64,000 nt of DNA, taken from assembly GCA_040220875.1 (NCBI GenBank), contig JAVJVX010000009.1, positions 62,001 to 126,000 on the forward strand, given 5' to 3'. Below the pieces are notes generated by a model. That model saw nothing but the letters and a program-made list of their open reading frames with translations, made no database searches and had not been told where the DNA came from. The position numbers were made by a program, and so were the translations under genes. This stretch comes from Alphaproteobacteria bacterium. Lineage in GTDB: Bacteria; Pseudomonadota; Alphaproteobacteria; JAVJVX01. Positions 8,358 to 17,154 of the stretch are shown here, one piece after another. Position 1 is the first letter of the stretch, and every line of letters starts with the position of its first letter.

Positions 8358-9857
8358 CTATCGGGCGCCGAGAGTCCAATCCCCGTTGAGATTCATGATC
8401 AGGCGCCGGTAAAACCGGATGATTTCCTTGTAGTTTTCTGCAGCCAGGCGTTCGTTCGTGCCGTGGTAGCGTCCGAAATCGGCCGGCGTGATCGACATCG
8501 GCATAAACCGGAAAGAAGCCTCGCTGACCGCCGCATAATGGCGGCTGTCCGTGGCTCCCGTCACCAGCTTGGGCACGACGACCACATCGGGGAATACCTC
8601 CCTGATCGAGCGGTGCAGGACCTGGTAGCCACGGCTCTCCATCGGCACGGTGGCACTGGGTTCGCTGGCAATCACTGTTTTTATGGCGATTTCGGGATCG
8701 TCGATGATCCCGGCCAGCACCTCGATTGCCTCATGCGAAGTCTGCCCCGGCCGCAGGCGGATGTTTACCGTGGCGCGAGCTTCGCTGGGCAGAACATTGT
8801 CCTTGACGCCGCCCTGGATCATCGTCGCGGCCCGTGTGGTCCGATAAGGGGCGGCCGCCCCCTCTCTCGCCTCCCACCACAGGAGAAAGGGCTCGGTCAG
8901 CCAGAGATTGGCGTAAACGGCCCGTCGCCAGAACGGCAATTGGGACGCCAACGCGGTCAGCCGGGCCCGCTCGGCCGCCGGCAGATGGAGGGGAGCAGGA
9001 TTGTCCTCGATCCGGGTGATGGCCCTGGCGATGCGCCCGACAGCGGTATGGGCCGGCGGGCGGGACGCGTGGCCGGTCTCGCCCCGGGCGACGAGTTCGA
9101 CCGTCAGATAGCCTTTCTCGGAAATCCCGATCTGCGCCAGCGGCGCCCCGATATCCGGCTCCGTCCCGGCCAGAAGTCCCGGTCCCTCATCCAGAAGAAA
9201 GCCAAGCCGGACGCCTCTGCCCTGAAGGATTCGCGCGATCTCTACGGCGCCCCGGGCGCCACCCACCTCCTCGTCATGGCCGAAGGCGAGATAGAACGTG
9301 CGGGCGGGCCGGAACCCCTCGACGAGGAGAGCCTCGACTGCCTCCATCACGCCCAGCACCGTCACCTTATCGTCCATGCTGCCCCGGCCCCAGATATGGG
9401 TGCCATCGAAGACGCCCGCGAAGGGCGGATGAACCCAATCATTTTCGGTGCCGGCGGCAACCGGGACGACATCCAGATGTCCCATCAGCAAAGCCGGGGG
9501 AAGGTCATCATTGGTGCCGATCCAGCTGTAAAGCAGGCTACCGTTGACGACTTCGCGCTTGAGCGTCACATGCGCACGCGGAAAGGCGCGCACCAGATAG
9601 GCCCGTAACCCCTCAAAGGCAACTTCGTCCGTGAGGGCCGGATCGGCGTTCGAAATGGTCGGAAAACGAATCGCGCCGGCCAGGCGGTCAACAACGCTGG
9701 CCGGCGGGTCATAGGCCGGCGCCGGCTCCACCTTGATCTGGCTCGAGGGTATCAGCCAGGCCCGCCCCAGGCAGACTCCCGCGATCCCCGCCACGCCCAG
9801 GAGCGCCAGCAAACCCAGAGTTTTTCCGGCGCCCGATCGCCGTCCCCGTCGCCGCAT
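8358..9857 (-). CDS. M20 family metallopeptidase with N-terminal membrane anchor
   Basis: A 499-residue M20 peptidase/deacylase resembling the PM20D1 and carboxypeptidase S group. One hydrophobic segment (LGLLALLGVAGIAGVCLG) lies near the N-terminus, so the catalytic part is probably periplasmic or membrane-tethered. Zinc-site motifs are in order: MGHLDVVP, GRGSMDDK, FGHDEEVGG and the late ATDSRHYA. Relatives cleave or condense N-acyl amino acids and dipeptides. I chose the ATG four codons inside the longest frame because GAGGG is well spaced to it; it follows the methyltransferase stop almost directly (TGAAATG), indicating translational coupling. Confidence 0.88.
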   Translation of the reverse strand: MRRRGRRSGAGKTLGLLALLGVAGIAGVCLGRAWLIPSSQIKVEPAPAYDPPASVVDRLAGAIRFPTISNADPALTDEVAFEGLRAYLVRAFPRAHVTLKREVVNGSLLYSWIGTNDDLPPALLMGHLDVVPVAAGTENDWVHPPFAGVFDGTHIWGRGSMDDKVTVLGVMEAVEALLVEGFRPARTFYLAFGHDEEVGGARGAVEIARILQGRGVRLGFLLDEGPGLLAGTEPDIGAPLAQIGISEKGYLTVELVARGETGHASRPPAHTAVGRIARAITRIEDNPAPLHLPAAERARLTALASQLPFWRRAVYANLWLTEPFLLWWEAREGAAAPYRTTRAATMIQGGVKDNVLPSEARATVNIRLRPGQTSHEAIEVLAGIIDDPEIAIKTVIASEPSATVPMESRGYQVLHRSIREVFPDVVVVPKLVTGATDSRHYAAVSEASFRFMPMSITPADFGRYHGTNERLAAENYKEIIRFYRRLIMNLNGDWTLGAR

Positions 9858-9858
9858 T

Positions 9859-10731
9859 TCAACCCTCATCCGACTTAGCGTAAGCCGGTTTACGCGCGAT
9901 CATCCACATATTGTCCGAGGTTGGCTGACGAAAGGAGAGAGGGTCGAATTTCTCGATCGTCAATCCGGCTGCGCTGACGAAATCGCGCAAGTGACCGGGC
10001 GTGAAATAGTTGACGTGGTCCGGGAGCCGGATGCCGCACCAGCGGCCGCCCATGAGTTTGGCATTAAGGCTGGCAAAATTTGGCAGTTTCAAAATCAGCA
10101 CGCCGTTCGGCTTGAGGACGCGCCGGGTCTCGGCCAGAACCTCGCGCGGGCGGAGCTCATGCTCGAGATAGGAGCGCTGAATCACGGCCGAAAACTTGTC
10201 TCCGTCCAGCCGTTTCAGGCCTTCGAGCGCCGGCGCCTGCACGACCCGGCCACCCCGGCTGCGCAGGTTCTCGTTACCGCGCCGGGCAAGATCGGCGGAG
10301 ATTTCAATGCCCCAGGGCTCGAATCCGTCAGGCAGAGTGGTCAGGTGAAACGCGTCTGCGCAGCCCAGATCAAGCACCGGTCCGGGGGCTGCGAAGCGGT
10401 CCAGCAAATCCGGAATTTTCTTGCGCGGGAACAGCCCCATGCGAAACCGCGTGGCCTTGCTCAGCCGCTGTTGCGCCGGCTGGTGAGCTGTCCGGCGGCG
10501 GGCCTCGTCGCCGATCGTCCGTTCCCAGGCGAAATCCGCGACAAAGCTTTCGTAGTGCGGCGCATTCTCGAGATAGACGAACCCGCAGCCCGAGCAGCGC
10601 TTGACCTGCCAGGGCGCCCGCGAGATCGCCAGCGCCGGATGATCGGTATTGTCGCGCCCGCAGCCGGGGCAGGGTCGCGGAGACTGTTGCGCCGCGGCCT
10701 CATCCGCCGGGCTAACAGGCTTATCGTCCAT
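9859..10731 (-). CDS. Class I SAM-dependent methyltransferase with N-terminal zinc ribbon
   Basis: A 290-residue methyltransferase. A CPGCG...CSGCGF pair near residues 22-50 looks like a zinc ribbon, followed by the SAM motif VLDLGCADAFHL and a Methyltransf_11/23-type core (LEHELRPREVLAETRRVLKPNG). Such two-part proteins modify sugars, lipids or small metabolites; the acceptor is unknown. The ATG at 10731 has GAGG nine bases upstream, better than the two ATGs just before it. It overlaps the end of the FkbM gene by 11 bases, so the two are probably translated together. Confidence 0.85.
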   Translation of the reverse strand: MDDKPVSPADEAAAQQSPRPCPGCGRDNTDHPALAISRAPWQVKRCSGCGFVYLENAPHYESFVADFAWERTIGDEARRRTAHQPAQQRLSKATRFRMGLFPRKKIPDLLDRFAAPGPVLDLGCADAFHLTTLPDGFEPWGIEISADLARRGNENLRSRGGRVVQAPALEGLKRLDGDKFSAVIQRSYLEHELRPREVLAETRRVLKPNGVLILKLPNFASLNAKLMGGRWCGIRLPDHVNYFTPGHLRDFVSAAGLTIEKFDPLSFRQPTSDNMWMIARKPAYAKSDEG

Positions 10732-11872
10732 CCGGATCTGCCTCATCATCCTTCAACAAAGCTTCGAGCTCGGCCAGTCGCCTTTCCGGCCACGCCAGAA
10801 TGTTCAAATCGCGCGCGGTTGCCAACCTTTCTTCGACCGTCTCGAAGCGATGCAGGGACAGTGTCCCGCGCGTGAGGCGTCCCTTTTCCGGCGGTCGCCC
10901 GGTACACTGCCAGTCGAGCTGAAACAGGCAATATCCTGCCCCGCTCAAAGCTTCGAGCGGCGGCAGGACGATTTCGGGTTGGCCATCGCGATAGCCTGAT
11001 TCGAGAACGATAATAGGTGTGCGGCTCGCAAGTGTGCGCGTGGCGCCGGCCAGGACCTGTTTCTCATGGCCCTCGACGTCGATCTTGATGAGGTCGGGTG
11101 GCTCGAGCGCCGCTTCGCCTTCGCTGCCGTCCAGCAGGGAATCCAGCCGCCGCGTATGGGCGATCGGGGTCTCTGCTTCGTCCGCACTCGCTTCTGCTCG
11201 ATCGGCAAGCTGGGTCAATGTGCTGTGCCGGCTGCGCTGAAGCGCCAGGGTTCCGTCCCGGTCCGACAGGGCGAAGTGAAAGCTCGAGATCACGTCACCG
11301 AGCCCGCTTTGAGCGATGATATGGGCCTGCTGGGCGGCCGTGTCGGGATCCGCCTCGAAGCACGCCACCCTGCCCCGGAACCCGGGATGAAGAGCGAAAA
11401 ACAGCCCGTAATAGCCCCAATTGGCACCGACATCGAAAACCTGCCGCAAATGCGGCGCAAGGAGCTGGAAAATCGCTGCAACTTCAGGCTCATAGCCGCC
11501 GATGTTCTCATGCTGGCGGAGGCTCAGGAAAACCGTGTTGCGACCGTCGCCCTCGACCCGCTGCGCCTTTTCCTCCCTCCAAAGTGCGAGAATCACGCGG
11601 CCCGGCCGGCGAAAGCGGAGGTGCCAGTAACGGAAGGCGGCCCGCCAGAACCGCTGGACAAGCCGGGGAAGCCCCCGCTGGCGTCCCGGCCCGGCTTTGG
11701 CCATCGGACGGGCCATCCAGGGCAGTTGTTCGACCAAAACGGGCCAGCGGATCTCCAATGTCCTACGCAATTCGGTCACGCGATTGTTCCTGCCGGAGTA
11801 TGCGATGTCACCATGTCGTAACTCCTCTGCCACAATTACGAAAGGGCTCGTTAAAGATAGTCTTTTAAACAT
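10721..11872 (-). CDS. FkbM family methyltransferase
   Basis: Up to 383 residues; the C-terminal two thirds is an FkbM-type SAM methyltransferase (FDVGANWGYYGLFFALHPG as the SAM-binding loop, then PDLIKIDVEGHEKQVLAGA, the family hallmark). FkbM proteins O-methylate sugars or polyketides, and many bacterial copies sit in surface-polysaccharide loci. The start is uncertain: the ATG at 11872 has a weak ribosome site, whereas an in-frame GTG at 11779 follows CAGGA at good spacing and would leave room for promoters between this gene and the divergent kinase. It heads a five-gene leftward run. Confidence 0.84.
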   Translation of the reverse strand: MFKRLSLTSPFVIVAEELRHGDIAYSGRNNRVTELRRTLEIRWPVLVEQLPWMARPMAKAGPGRQRGLPRLVQRFWRAAFRYWHLRFRRPGRVILALWREEKAQRVEGDGRNTVFLSLRQHENIGGYEPEVAAIFQLLAPHLRQVFDVGANWGYYGLFFALHPGFRGRVACFEADPDTAAQQAHIIAQSGLGDVISSFHFALSDRDGTLALQRSRHSTLTQLADRAEASADEAETPIAHTRRLDSLLDGSEGEAALEPPDLIKIDVEGHEKQVLAGATRTLASRTPIIVLESGYRDGQPEIVLPPLEALSGAGYCLFQLDWQCTGRPPEKGRLTRGTLSLHRFETVEERLATARDLNILAWPERRLAELEALLKDDEADPDGR

Positions 11873-11922
11873 CTTTTCAGCATGAGCGTCCGCCGGCGCT
11901 CGATCATCCCGGGTCAGTCCAT

Positions 11923-13122
11923 ATGACAGTCTGTATCAGCAATCTGGCCGAACGTGTCGATCCTACCTCCCCCAGCGTCAGTTGCGGGGAAATCTACTCC
12001 TATTTTCAGGCCAATCCCGACCTTCTATGCGTTCCCGTGGTCGTGCGCGAACGCCCCATCGGGCTGATCCATCGCCATGAGCTTCTGGTCAGACTGGCAG
12101 ATCAGTTTGGCCGGGCCCTCTATGAAAAGAAACCGATTGTCCAACTGATGGATGATCGCCCCCTTTTGGTGGAGAGAAGCTTTACGCTGGAAAAGCTGAA
12201 CGATCTGATCATCGCGACCAACCCGAACGCCCTTCTCAAGGGCTTCATCATTGTCGATAACGGAATTTATTTCGGCATGGGGACGGCACTGAATCTCCTC
12301 AGAATGACAAACGAGTCCGTCTCGGCACGAGCCGAAGAACTCGAAGCGGCGCGGGCGGCCGAGGCACAGGCGAGCCGCGCCAAGTCACACTTTCTGGCAA
12401 ATATGAGCCACGAGCTCAGAACTCCGCTCAACGCGATCATCGGGTTTTCCGAAATGATGGCGAAGGAAACCCTGGGGCCGATCGGAAACGGAAAATACGG
12501 CGAGTATACCCGGGACATTCTGGGCAGCGCTCGCCATCTTCTTGCCGTTATCAACGACATTCTTGACCTGGCGCGGATCGAGGCCGGGCGTATTGACCTG
12601 AACGAGGTGCCCTTCCGGATCGATCGCGTGATCGAGGAGGCCATGCAGGTGTCCAGGGTTCTCGCCATAAACAATGAAATAGTTTTGACCCTTGATACGA
12701 TCAAAGCTCTTCCGCCGGTGACAGGGGATGAGCGAAAAATAACCCAGGTGCTCTTAAATCTTCTGTCGAACGCAATTAAGTTCACTCCGCCAGGAGGACA
12801 GGTCCGGCTTGGCACCGAAATCGATCCGCACGGCAATCTGAAGCTGTATGTCACGGATACAGGCATAGGGATTGCCCCGGACCAGCTCGAAGACGTGATG
12901 AAGCCGTTCGGCCAGGCTGACACCGACCTCAACCGCCGTTTCGAAGGTACCGGTCTCGGACTGCCCCTGAGCCGCGCTCTGGTCCGTATCCATGGCGGCG
13001 AGCTTTGGCTCGAGAGCACGCTCGGCCGGGGCACGACTGCCCAATTCATAATCCCGGGCTGGCGGCTGAACTGGGTCGAGTCGGGTGCATCCGCCACGGT
13101 GACCCAGCAAATCGCCCTCTGA
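11923..13122 (+). CDS. Soluble sensor histidine kinase with CBS-like input region
   Basis: A 399-residue histidine kinase without membrane segments. Residues 1-125 resemble a CBS-pair-like input module of the kind found in some GGDEF/EAL proteins (VPVVVRERPIGLIHRHELL). A short coiled coil leads to the HisKA box HFLANMSHELRTPLNAIIGF with phospho-acceptor H163. The HATPase domain has N box NLLSNAIKF, G1 DTGIGIAP and G2 GTGLGLPLS. No receiver domain or adjacent response regulator is present, so its partner is elsewhere. The start has no clear Shine-Dalgarno, and no other in-frame start is close. It is divergent from the FkbM gene. Confidence 0.9.
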   Translation: MTVCISNLAERVDPTSPSVSCGEIYSYFQANPDLLCVPVVVRERPIGLIHRHELLVRLADQFGRALYEKKPIVQLMDDRPLLVERSFTLEKLNDLIIATNPNALLKGFIIVDNGIYFGMGTALNLLRMTNESVSARAEELEAARAAEAQASRAKSHFLANMSHELRTPLNAIIGFSEMMAKETLGPIGNGKYGEYTRDILGSARHLLAVINDILDLARIEAGRIDLNEVPFRIDRVIEEAMQVSRVLAINNEIVLTLDTIKALPPVTGDERKITQVLLNLLSNAIKFTPPGGQVRLGTEIDPHGNLKLYVTDTGIGIAPDQLEDVMKPFGQADTDLNRRFEGTGLGLPLSRALVRIHGGELWLESTLGRGTTAQFIIPGWRLNWVESGASATVTQQIAL

Positions 13123-13198
13123 ACGCCGATCCAAGCCGTCGCGGCATTTTCCTGCTAGATTGCGCCCACCTTGATAACGGAGGGGAGCAAGACAGGGG

Positions 13199-13894
13199 AT
13201 GCCGGGACCAGACCAACAGATAGAAGCCAGGCTTCGCCAGGCGGCGCGCGCGCTGGGGCGTCACGGCCTGGCTCATGCCTATGGCCATTGCAGTATCCGG
13301 CTGGACGCGGAGAGCTTCCTCGTGTGCGCGCCCCGGCCCATGGGCCTGATCAGGCCGGGGGAAAATGGCACGGTCGTTTCCTTATCGGGCCCGCTCCCCG
13401 AGGGCGTTCTGGGCGAAGTCCGGGTGCACCGTGAAATCTACCGCCGACGCCCCGGGATCGGCGGCATCTGCCGCAGTATGCCCCCCCATGTGATGAGCCT
13501 TTCCGTGCTGCAGCGCACACCCCGGCCGCGCCATGGGTTCGGGACTTACTTCGCTCCCGCCCCGGCCCTTTGGGACGATCCGCAACTCCTTCGTGATGAC
13601 GCCGCGGCGGAACGGCTGGCCAAAACCCTTGGCGAGGGTGCGGCGGTCATGATGCGCGGTAACGGATGCGTTGTGGCGGGGGAAACGCTGGAGGAAGCGG
13701 TTGTCCTTACCTGGTATCTCGAAGATGCCGCCCGGGTGGAGCTCGACGTCCTCAAGGCGGGGATGAGCGAAAGCGCGCCCGTGCTTTCTGCCGAGGACGC
13801 CCTGAAGCGGGCAACGCGGGACGGCCGAATCATCGAACGGATGTGGGACTATCTCGTTGCGGGCGACCCGGAGACCCGGGATGAGACGCTTTAG
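13199..13894 (+). CDS. Class II aldolase/adducin-fold protein lacking the zinc histidines
   Basis: A 231-residue protein with the class II aldolase fold (AHAYGHCSIRLD; EVRVHREIYRRRPGIGGI; VVAGETLEEAV). The residues that hold zinc in fuculose-phosphate aldolase are replaced: the HxH pair reads R92-S-M94, and the third His in the usual NHG segment reads N155 (RGNGCVVAG). The acidic residue of the active site is kept as E73, but the GN phosphate-loop motif reads GH. So it is either a metal-free enzyme with another chemistry or a binding protein. GGAGGGG precedes the ATG. Its 3' end overlaps that of the facing dioxygenase gene by four bases. Confidence 0.8.
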   Translation: MPGPDQQIEARLRQAARALGRHGLAHAYGHCSIRLDAESFLVCAPRPMGLIRPGENGTVVSLSGPLPEGVLGEVRVHREIYRRRPGIGGICRSMPPHVMSLSVLQRTPRPRHGFGTYFAPAPALWDDPQLLRDDAAAERLAKTLGEGAAVMMRGNGCVVAGETLEEAVVLTWYLEDAARVELDVLKAGMSESAPVLSAEDALKRATRDGRIIERMWDYLVAGDPETRDETL

Positions 13895-14742
13895 GAAAAT
13901 TCCTTGATATTGGGGGTCGCCCCCCACATGCAGAAGGACGAGCCTGCCAAAGGAAACTGGCGGGGGACATAATTCTCATCGGTGATCAAACGAACACCGT
14001 GTGAATATTCCCAGATCAACTCGTCAGGACCATAGAAATAAAGGAACATCGCCGTCGAGGTGGGATGCCGGCCCGGCCCGAATGCGATCGGCACCTGGTG
14101 CGATTGCAGGAAATACCAGGACCGCATGATGTCGTCGATGGACCCGACCTGGAAGTTCACGTGCTGGATGCCCGGACGGTCTGTCGGGAACAGCGCCACC
14201 TTGTGGTGCACCTCATCGATACGAAGGAGCGCTGCCTCCCCGATCCGGTCGCTGACCCGCGCGTTGAAAAGCCCTGTCCAAAAGGCTTCGTCACGCCGGG
14301 CATCGGTGGTATTCAGCCCGACATGGCCAAACTGTGTAATACCGCTATCCCGGCTCGGGAAAAAACGACGGCCTGAATGATATGGGCGAACCACAAGATC
14401 GATCGAGTTACCGGTCGGGTCGCGGAAGTTCAGGAAGACGTCCACGCGGCGCTTTTGGGCTTCGGCGTCGCTGCCCATTGTGTATGGGATATGGTTGAGC
14501 TTCAGTTGCTCGGCCGCGGACTGAAGCGCGCGCTCATTAACCAGTTCGAAGCCGACAGTATGGTCCCGCGGATCGCCCTCGAAGATACAGACGTTGTGAT
14601 CCCGATCATCGCCCCTGAGATAGGCGCCGTCCTCCCCATCATCCACCAACTCCAGTCCGACGATTTCGGTCAGAAACCGAACGCTTTCCGACCGGCTGGA
14701 AGTGCCGATTCGGACATACCGGATGTCATGAAGCTCGATCAT
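13891..14742 (-). CDS. Two-domain VOC extradiol-type ring-cleavage dioxygenase
   Basis: A 283-residue type I extradiol dioxygenase-like protein made of two VOC repeats. The Fe(II) triad of the C-terminal catalytic domain is complete: H140 (FGHVGLN), H194 (IQHVNFQV) and E245 (LIWEYSHG). The N-terminal repeat has lost metal ligands, as usual. Enzymes of this family cleave catechol-like or biphenyl-diol rings next to a hydroxyl. The ATG at 14742 is taken from alignment of the first VOC strand (HDIRYVRIGTS). It is the most downstream of a leftward oxygenase group, 115 bases after the PhyH gene. Confidence 0.87.
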   Translation of the reverse strand: MIELHDIRYVRIGTSSRSESVRFLTEIVGLELVDDGEDGAYLRGDDRDHNVCIFEGDPRDHTVGFELVNERALQSAAEQLKLNHIPYTMGSDAEAQKRRVDVFLNFRDPTGNSIDLVVRPYHSGRRFFPSRDSGITQFGHVGLNTTDARRDEAFWTGLFNARVSDRIGEAALLRIDEVHHKVALFPTDRPGIQHVNFQVGSIDDIMRSWYFLQSHQVPIAFGPGRHPTSTAMFLYFYGPDELIWEYSHGVRLITDENYVPRQFPLAGSSFCMWGATPNIKEFS

Positions 14743-14857
14743 CGGCTGTACTCCGCTCCGAAGGCCTGATCGTCCCGGCGGGAGCCGGGCCGCACACACT
14801 TGGATACCAAATTCTGGTCAGGAGAAAGGCGCTCCCCGGTCGCCACCCCGGACGTTA

Positions 14858-15823
14858 TCACGGATAGACGGGCGGAAAAATATCCGGATCTCCGGCGACC
14901 GAGGCCCCCTTTTTGATTTTCGGGGGCGTGTTGACCGGCGGGGCCAGCGGGCGCGGGTAATAGACAGCATCATCGCCACAGTACCGGATGGTGATCGCGC
15001 GACGTTGCTGGGAGGGTGAGGCGTTGCCGCCGGCGCCGTGCACGGTTCCGATATGATGAACCACCAGGTCCCCCGGCTCGACATCAAAATGTACCAGATC
15101 GAACTCGGCCTCGTGTCCATCGATATCGGGCAGCGCCGCCGCCGGATCGTCCGGGCTGGTCATGTTGCTGATGAAATAATTGACCTTGTATTCCGTGCCG
15201 TCCCGGTGGGAGCCGCGCAGGTAGCGAACGGTCCCGGTTTCCAGGGTCTCGGGATCGCAGGGCACGCGAATCGCTATTCGCTGGCTTCCGGCCAGATGGT
15301 CGTAACCCAGATCCTGATGCCAGGCGGTCTTTTCACGGGTCAGCGGCGGCTTGACCAGGATCTGGTCGCCATCCCCGCACAGGAAAACCCGTCTCGATTC
15401 CATCAGATGGGCGGCAATCTCCGGCAGCGGGGATCGGGTCGCCAGTTCGCGGACCCGCTCATCCTGTCGCCAGGAACCCGTGATTGACCAGAAATGGCCT
15501 CGCTTTTCCTTGTCGATTTCGGCAACGCGTTCGTCCAGAAGCACCGTGCCCCGCATATAGCCCTCGTTGCCCCATTCCTCGGTCGAATTCCGCCACAAAT
15601 CCCCCGCGACGAAACCCGATATGTCTTCGGGCCGGTCGGCAAGCAGCCCAAGGTTGGTGAGACTGACGGCGGACGCTGGTGGCGTTGCCATCAGATCGGC
15701 AATCGCGGCCGCAAGTTCCCGAACACAGGAAAGGTCCAGAATTCCACGAAGGCACACGACTCCGTCGCGCTTGTAGGTCTCGATTTCCTCACCAGTGATC
15801 GGACGCAAGAGCTGCCTTTTCAC
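14858..15823 (-). CDS. Phytanoyl-CoA dioxygenase (PhyH) family Fe(II)/2-oxoglutarate oxygenase
   Basis: A 321-residue PhyH-family protein. The iron facial triad is present as H169-x-D171 (TAWHQDLGY) and H262 (GTVHGAGGN), with Arg residues in RRAITIRY available for 2-oxoglutarate. Family members hydroxylate CoA esters, ectoine and many natural products, coupling oxidation of 2-oxoglutarate to hydroxylation. It follows the Rieske oxygenase gene by 15 bases, so the two are almost certainly cotranscribed. The substrate is unknown, and a role in the same pathway as the Rieske enzyme is inferred from the operon only. Confidence 0.9.
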   Translation of the reverse strand: MKRQLLRPITGEEIETYKRDGVVCLRGILDLSCVRELAAAIADLMATPPASAVSLTNLGLLADRPEDISGFVAGDLWRNSTEEWGNEGYMRGTVLLDERVAEIDKEKRGHFWSITGSWRQDERVRELATRSPLPEIAAHLMESRRVFLCGDGDQILVKPPLTREKTAWHQDLGYDHLAGSQRIAIRVPCDPETLETGTVRYLRGSHRDGTEYKVNYFISNMTSPDDPAAALPDIDGHEAEFDLVHFDVEPGDLVVHHIGTVHGAGGNASPSQQRRAITIRYCGDDAVYYPRPLAPPVNTPPKIKKGASVAGDPDIFPPVYP

Positions 15824-15838
15824 GCCAATTCCTCCACC

Positions 15839-17065
15839 TTATCCAGAGATGAAGTGCTCGACCATCTTGTGAGAATGGCGAATGAGAACTTCCTCATCAT
15901 GTAGCCAGAAGACGTCCTTCGCGCCGGAGCGCAACGCTTCTTGCGTAATTTCCATTGTCGCCGAGTCTTCGAGCCAGTTGTTAAGCTGCATTTTTTCGGC
16001 CCAGACTTCGGCGAACATTTCACGGTTGGTTCGCGACTGGTGGATATAGCTGGTGCCTTCCCACATGATTGTGTTCACGTCGATGGGATAGAAATTATGG
16101 GTGAAGCACGTCCCCTCCCCGATATGCACCATGAAATTGGGGAAGAAAGCTGAAAGCTCGAAGGCGAAGTCCGCCCGGGCCTCCGGATTGACCTGTGGCG
16201 GCAGCATGACCTTGACCGGACGTGACTGACCCAGGGAATTTTCCGTAACCGCGTTGGCGATCTTGCCGACATCGGTCACCTTCATGGAGGCCGGATCGAG
16301 AAAGACCTCGGATGTGCGGTGCGGCCCGAAGAACTTTATGCCCTCCAGCGTCGTACCGAAAGCCTCGGGCCAAAGATACCGATGAAGATAGGGCACGTGG
16401 TAGGATTCGGAAAAGGCGTCGAGGGCCACCTTCCAGTTACAGCGAACGACCTGCTGGTAGCGGTAGACATTCGTCAGCTCGCCATAAGGATAGCCCGACA
16501 GATGCTCACCTAGCCCGCCGAGGAAGGTCTTCAGATCCTGGTCCGGTTTTGGGTCCAGATTGATGAAGATAAAGCCTTCCCAGACGTCACAAGCAATGGG
16601 CGTAAGCCCGTTCTCGGCGCGTGAAAAGCATGGCGGGAAATGATCTTCCTCCGGGACGTGAACCAGCGTGCCCGCGGTGTCATACACCCAGCCGTGGAAG
16701 CGGCATTCGAACTTGCCGCCCCGCACATTACCGAAGGTATCGAATCCGGTTTCCGATATGGGTTTGTTCCCGCGATGGGAACAGATGTTGTGAAAGGCCT
16801 TCAGGCTGCCGTCCTTGTTCCGCATGATCACAGCGGAAGCTTCGGCAAAATCCAGACGCCGGATCTTGAAGTCGTGGGCGTTCGGAATCTCCTCGACCCG
16901 GCCGACCTGCAGCCATGTCTTCTTGAATATTTTTTCGACTTCGTCGCGAAAGTGGTCTTCCGAGGTAAACACCGAGGTCGGTAGCGGATCGGTGCCCAGC
17001 TCGGGATACCTCTCGGCCCAGCGCAGACGGCGCGCCTCTTTTGCCGGCGACATGACGTCAGACAT
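15839..17065 (-). CDS. Rieske non-heme iron oxygenase, alpha subunit
   Basis: A 408-residue catalytic subunit of a Rieske oxygenase. The [2Fe-2S] ligands are C95/H97 (CSHRG) and C121/H124 (CRFHGW), with a spacing about six residues longer than in classic ring dioxygenases. The mononuclear iron site is in NWKVALDAFSESYHVPYLH: H223 and H228, with E220 where naphthalene-type enzymes have the bridging Asp. A bridging Glu is known from carnitine/betaine-type oxygenases. No ferredoxin, reductase or beta subunit gene is in the window, so electron partners lie elsewhere. GGGAGGAA precedes the ATG. Confidence 0.92.
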   Translation of the reverse strand: MSDVMSPAKEARRLRWAERYPELGTDPLPTSVFTSEDHFRDEVEKIFKKTWLQVGRVEEIPNAHDFKIRRLDFAEASAVIMRNKDGSLKAFHNICSHRGNKPISETGFDTFGNVRGGKFECRFHGWVYDTAGTLVHVPEEDHFPPCFSRAENGLTPIACDVWEGFIFINLDPKPDQDLKTFLGGLGEHLSGYPYGELTNVYRYQQVVRCNWKVALDAFSESYHVPYLHRYLWPEAFGTTLEGIKFFGPHRTSEVFLDPASMKVTDVGKIANAVTENSLGQSRPVKVMLPPQVNPEARADFAFELSAFFPNFMVHIGEGTCFTHNFYPIDVNTIMWEGTSYIHQSRTNREMFAEVWAEKMQLNNWLEDSATMEITQEALRSGAKDVFWLHDEEVLIRHSHKMVEHFISG

Positions 17066-17154
17066 GCGAGTTCCTCCCTTATGAAGACGGCCGTTGACCG
17101 GTTCTTGCGGCCAAGTCTAGCCGCCGGAAGGGGGGCGGAAAAGGCCCCGGGGCC

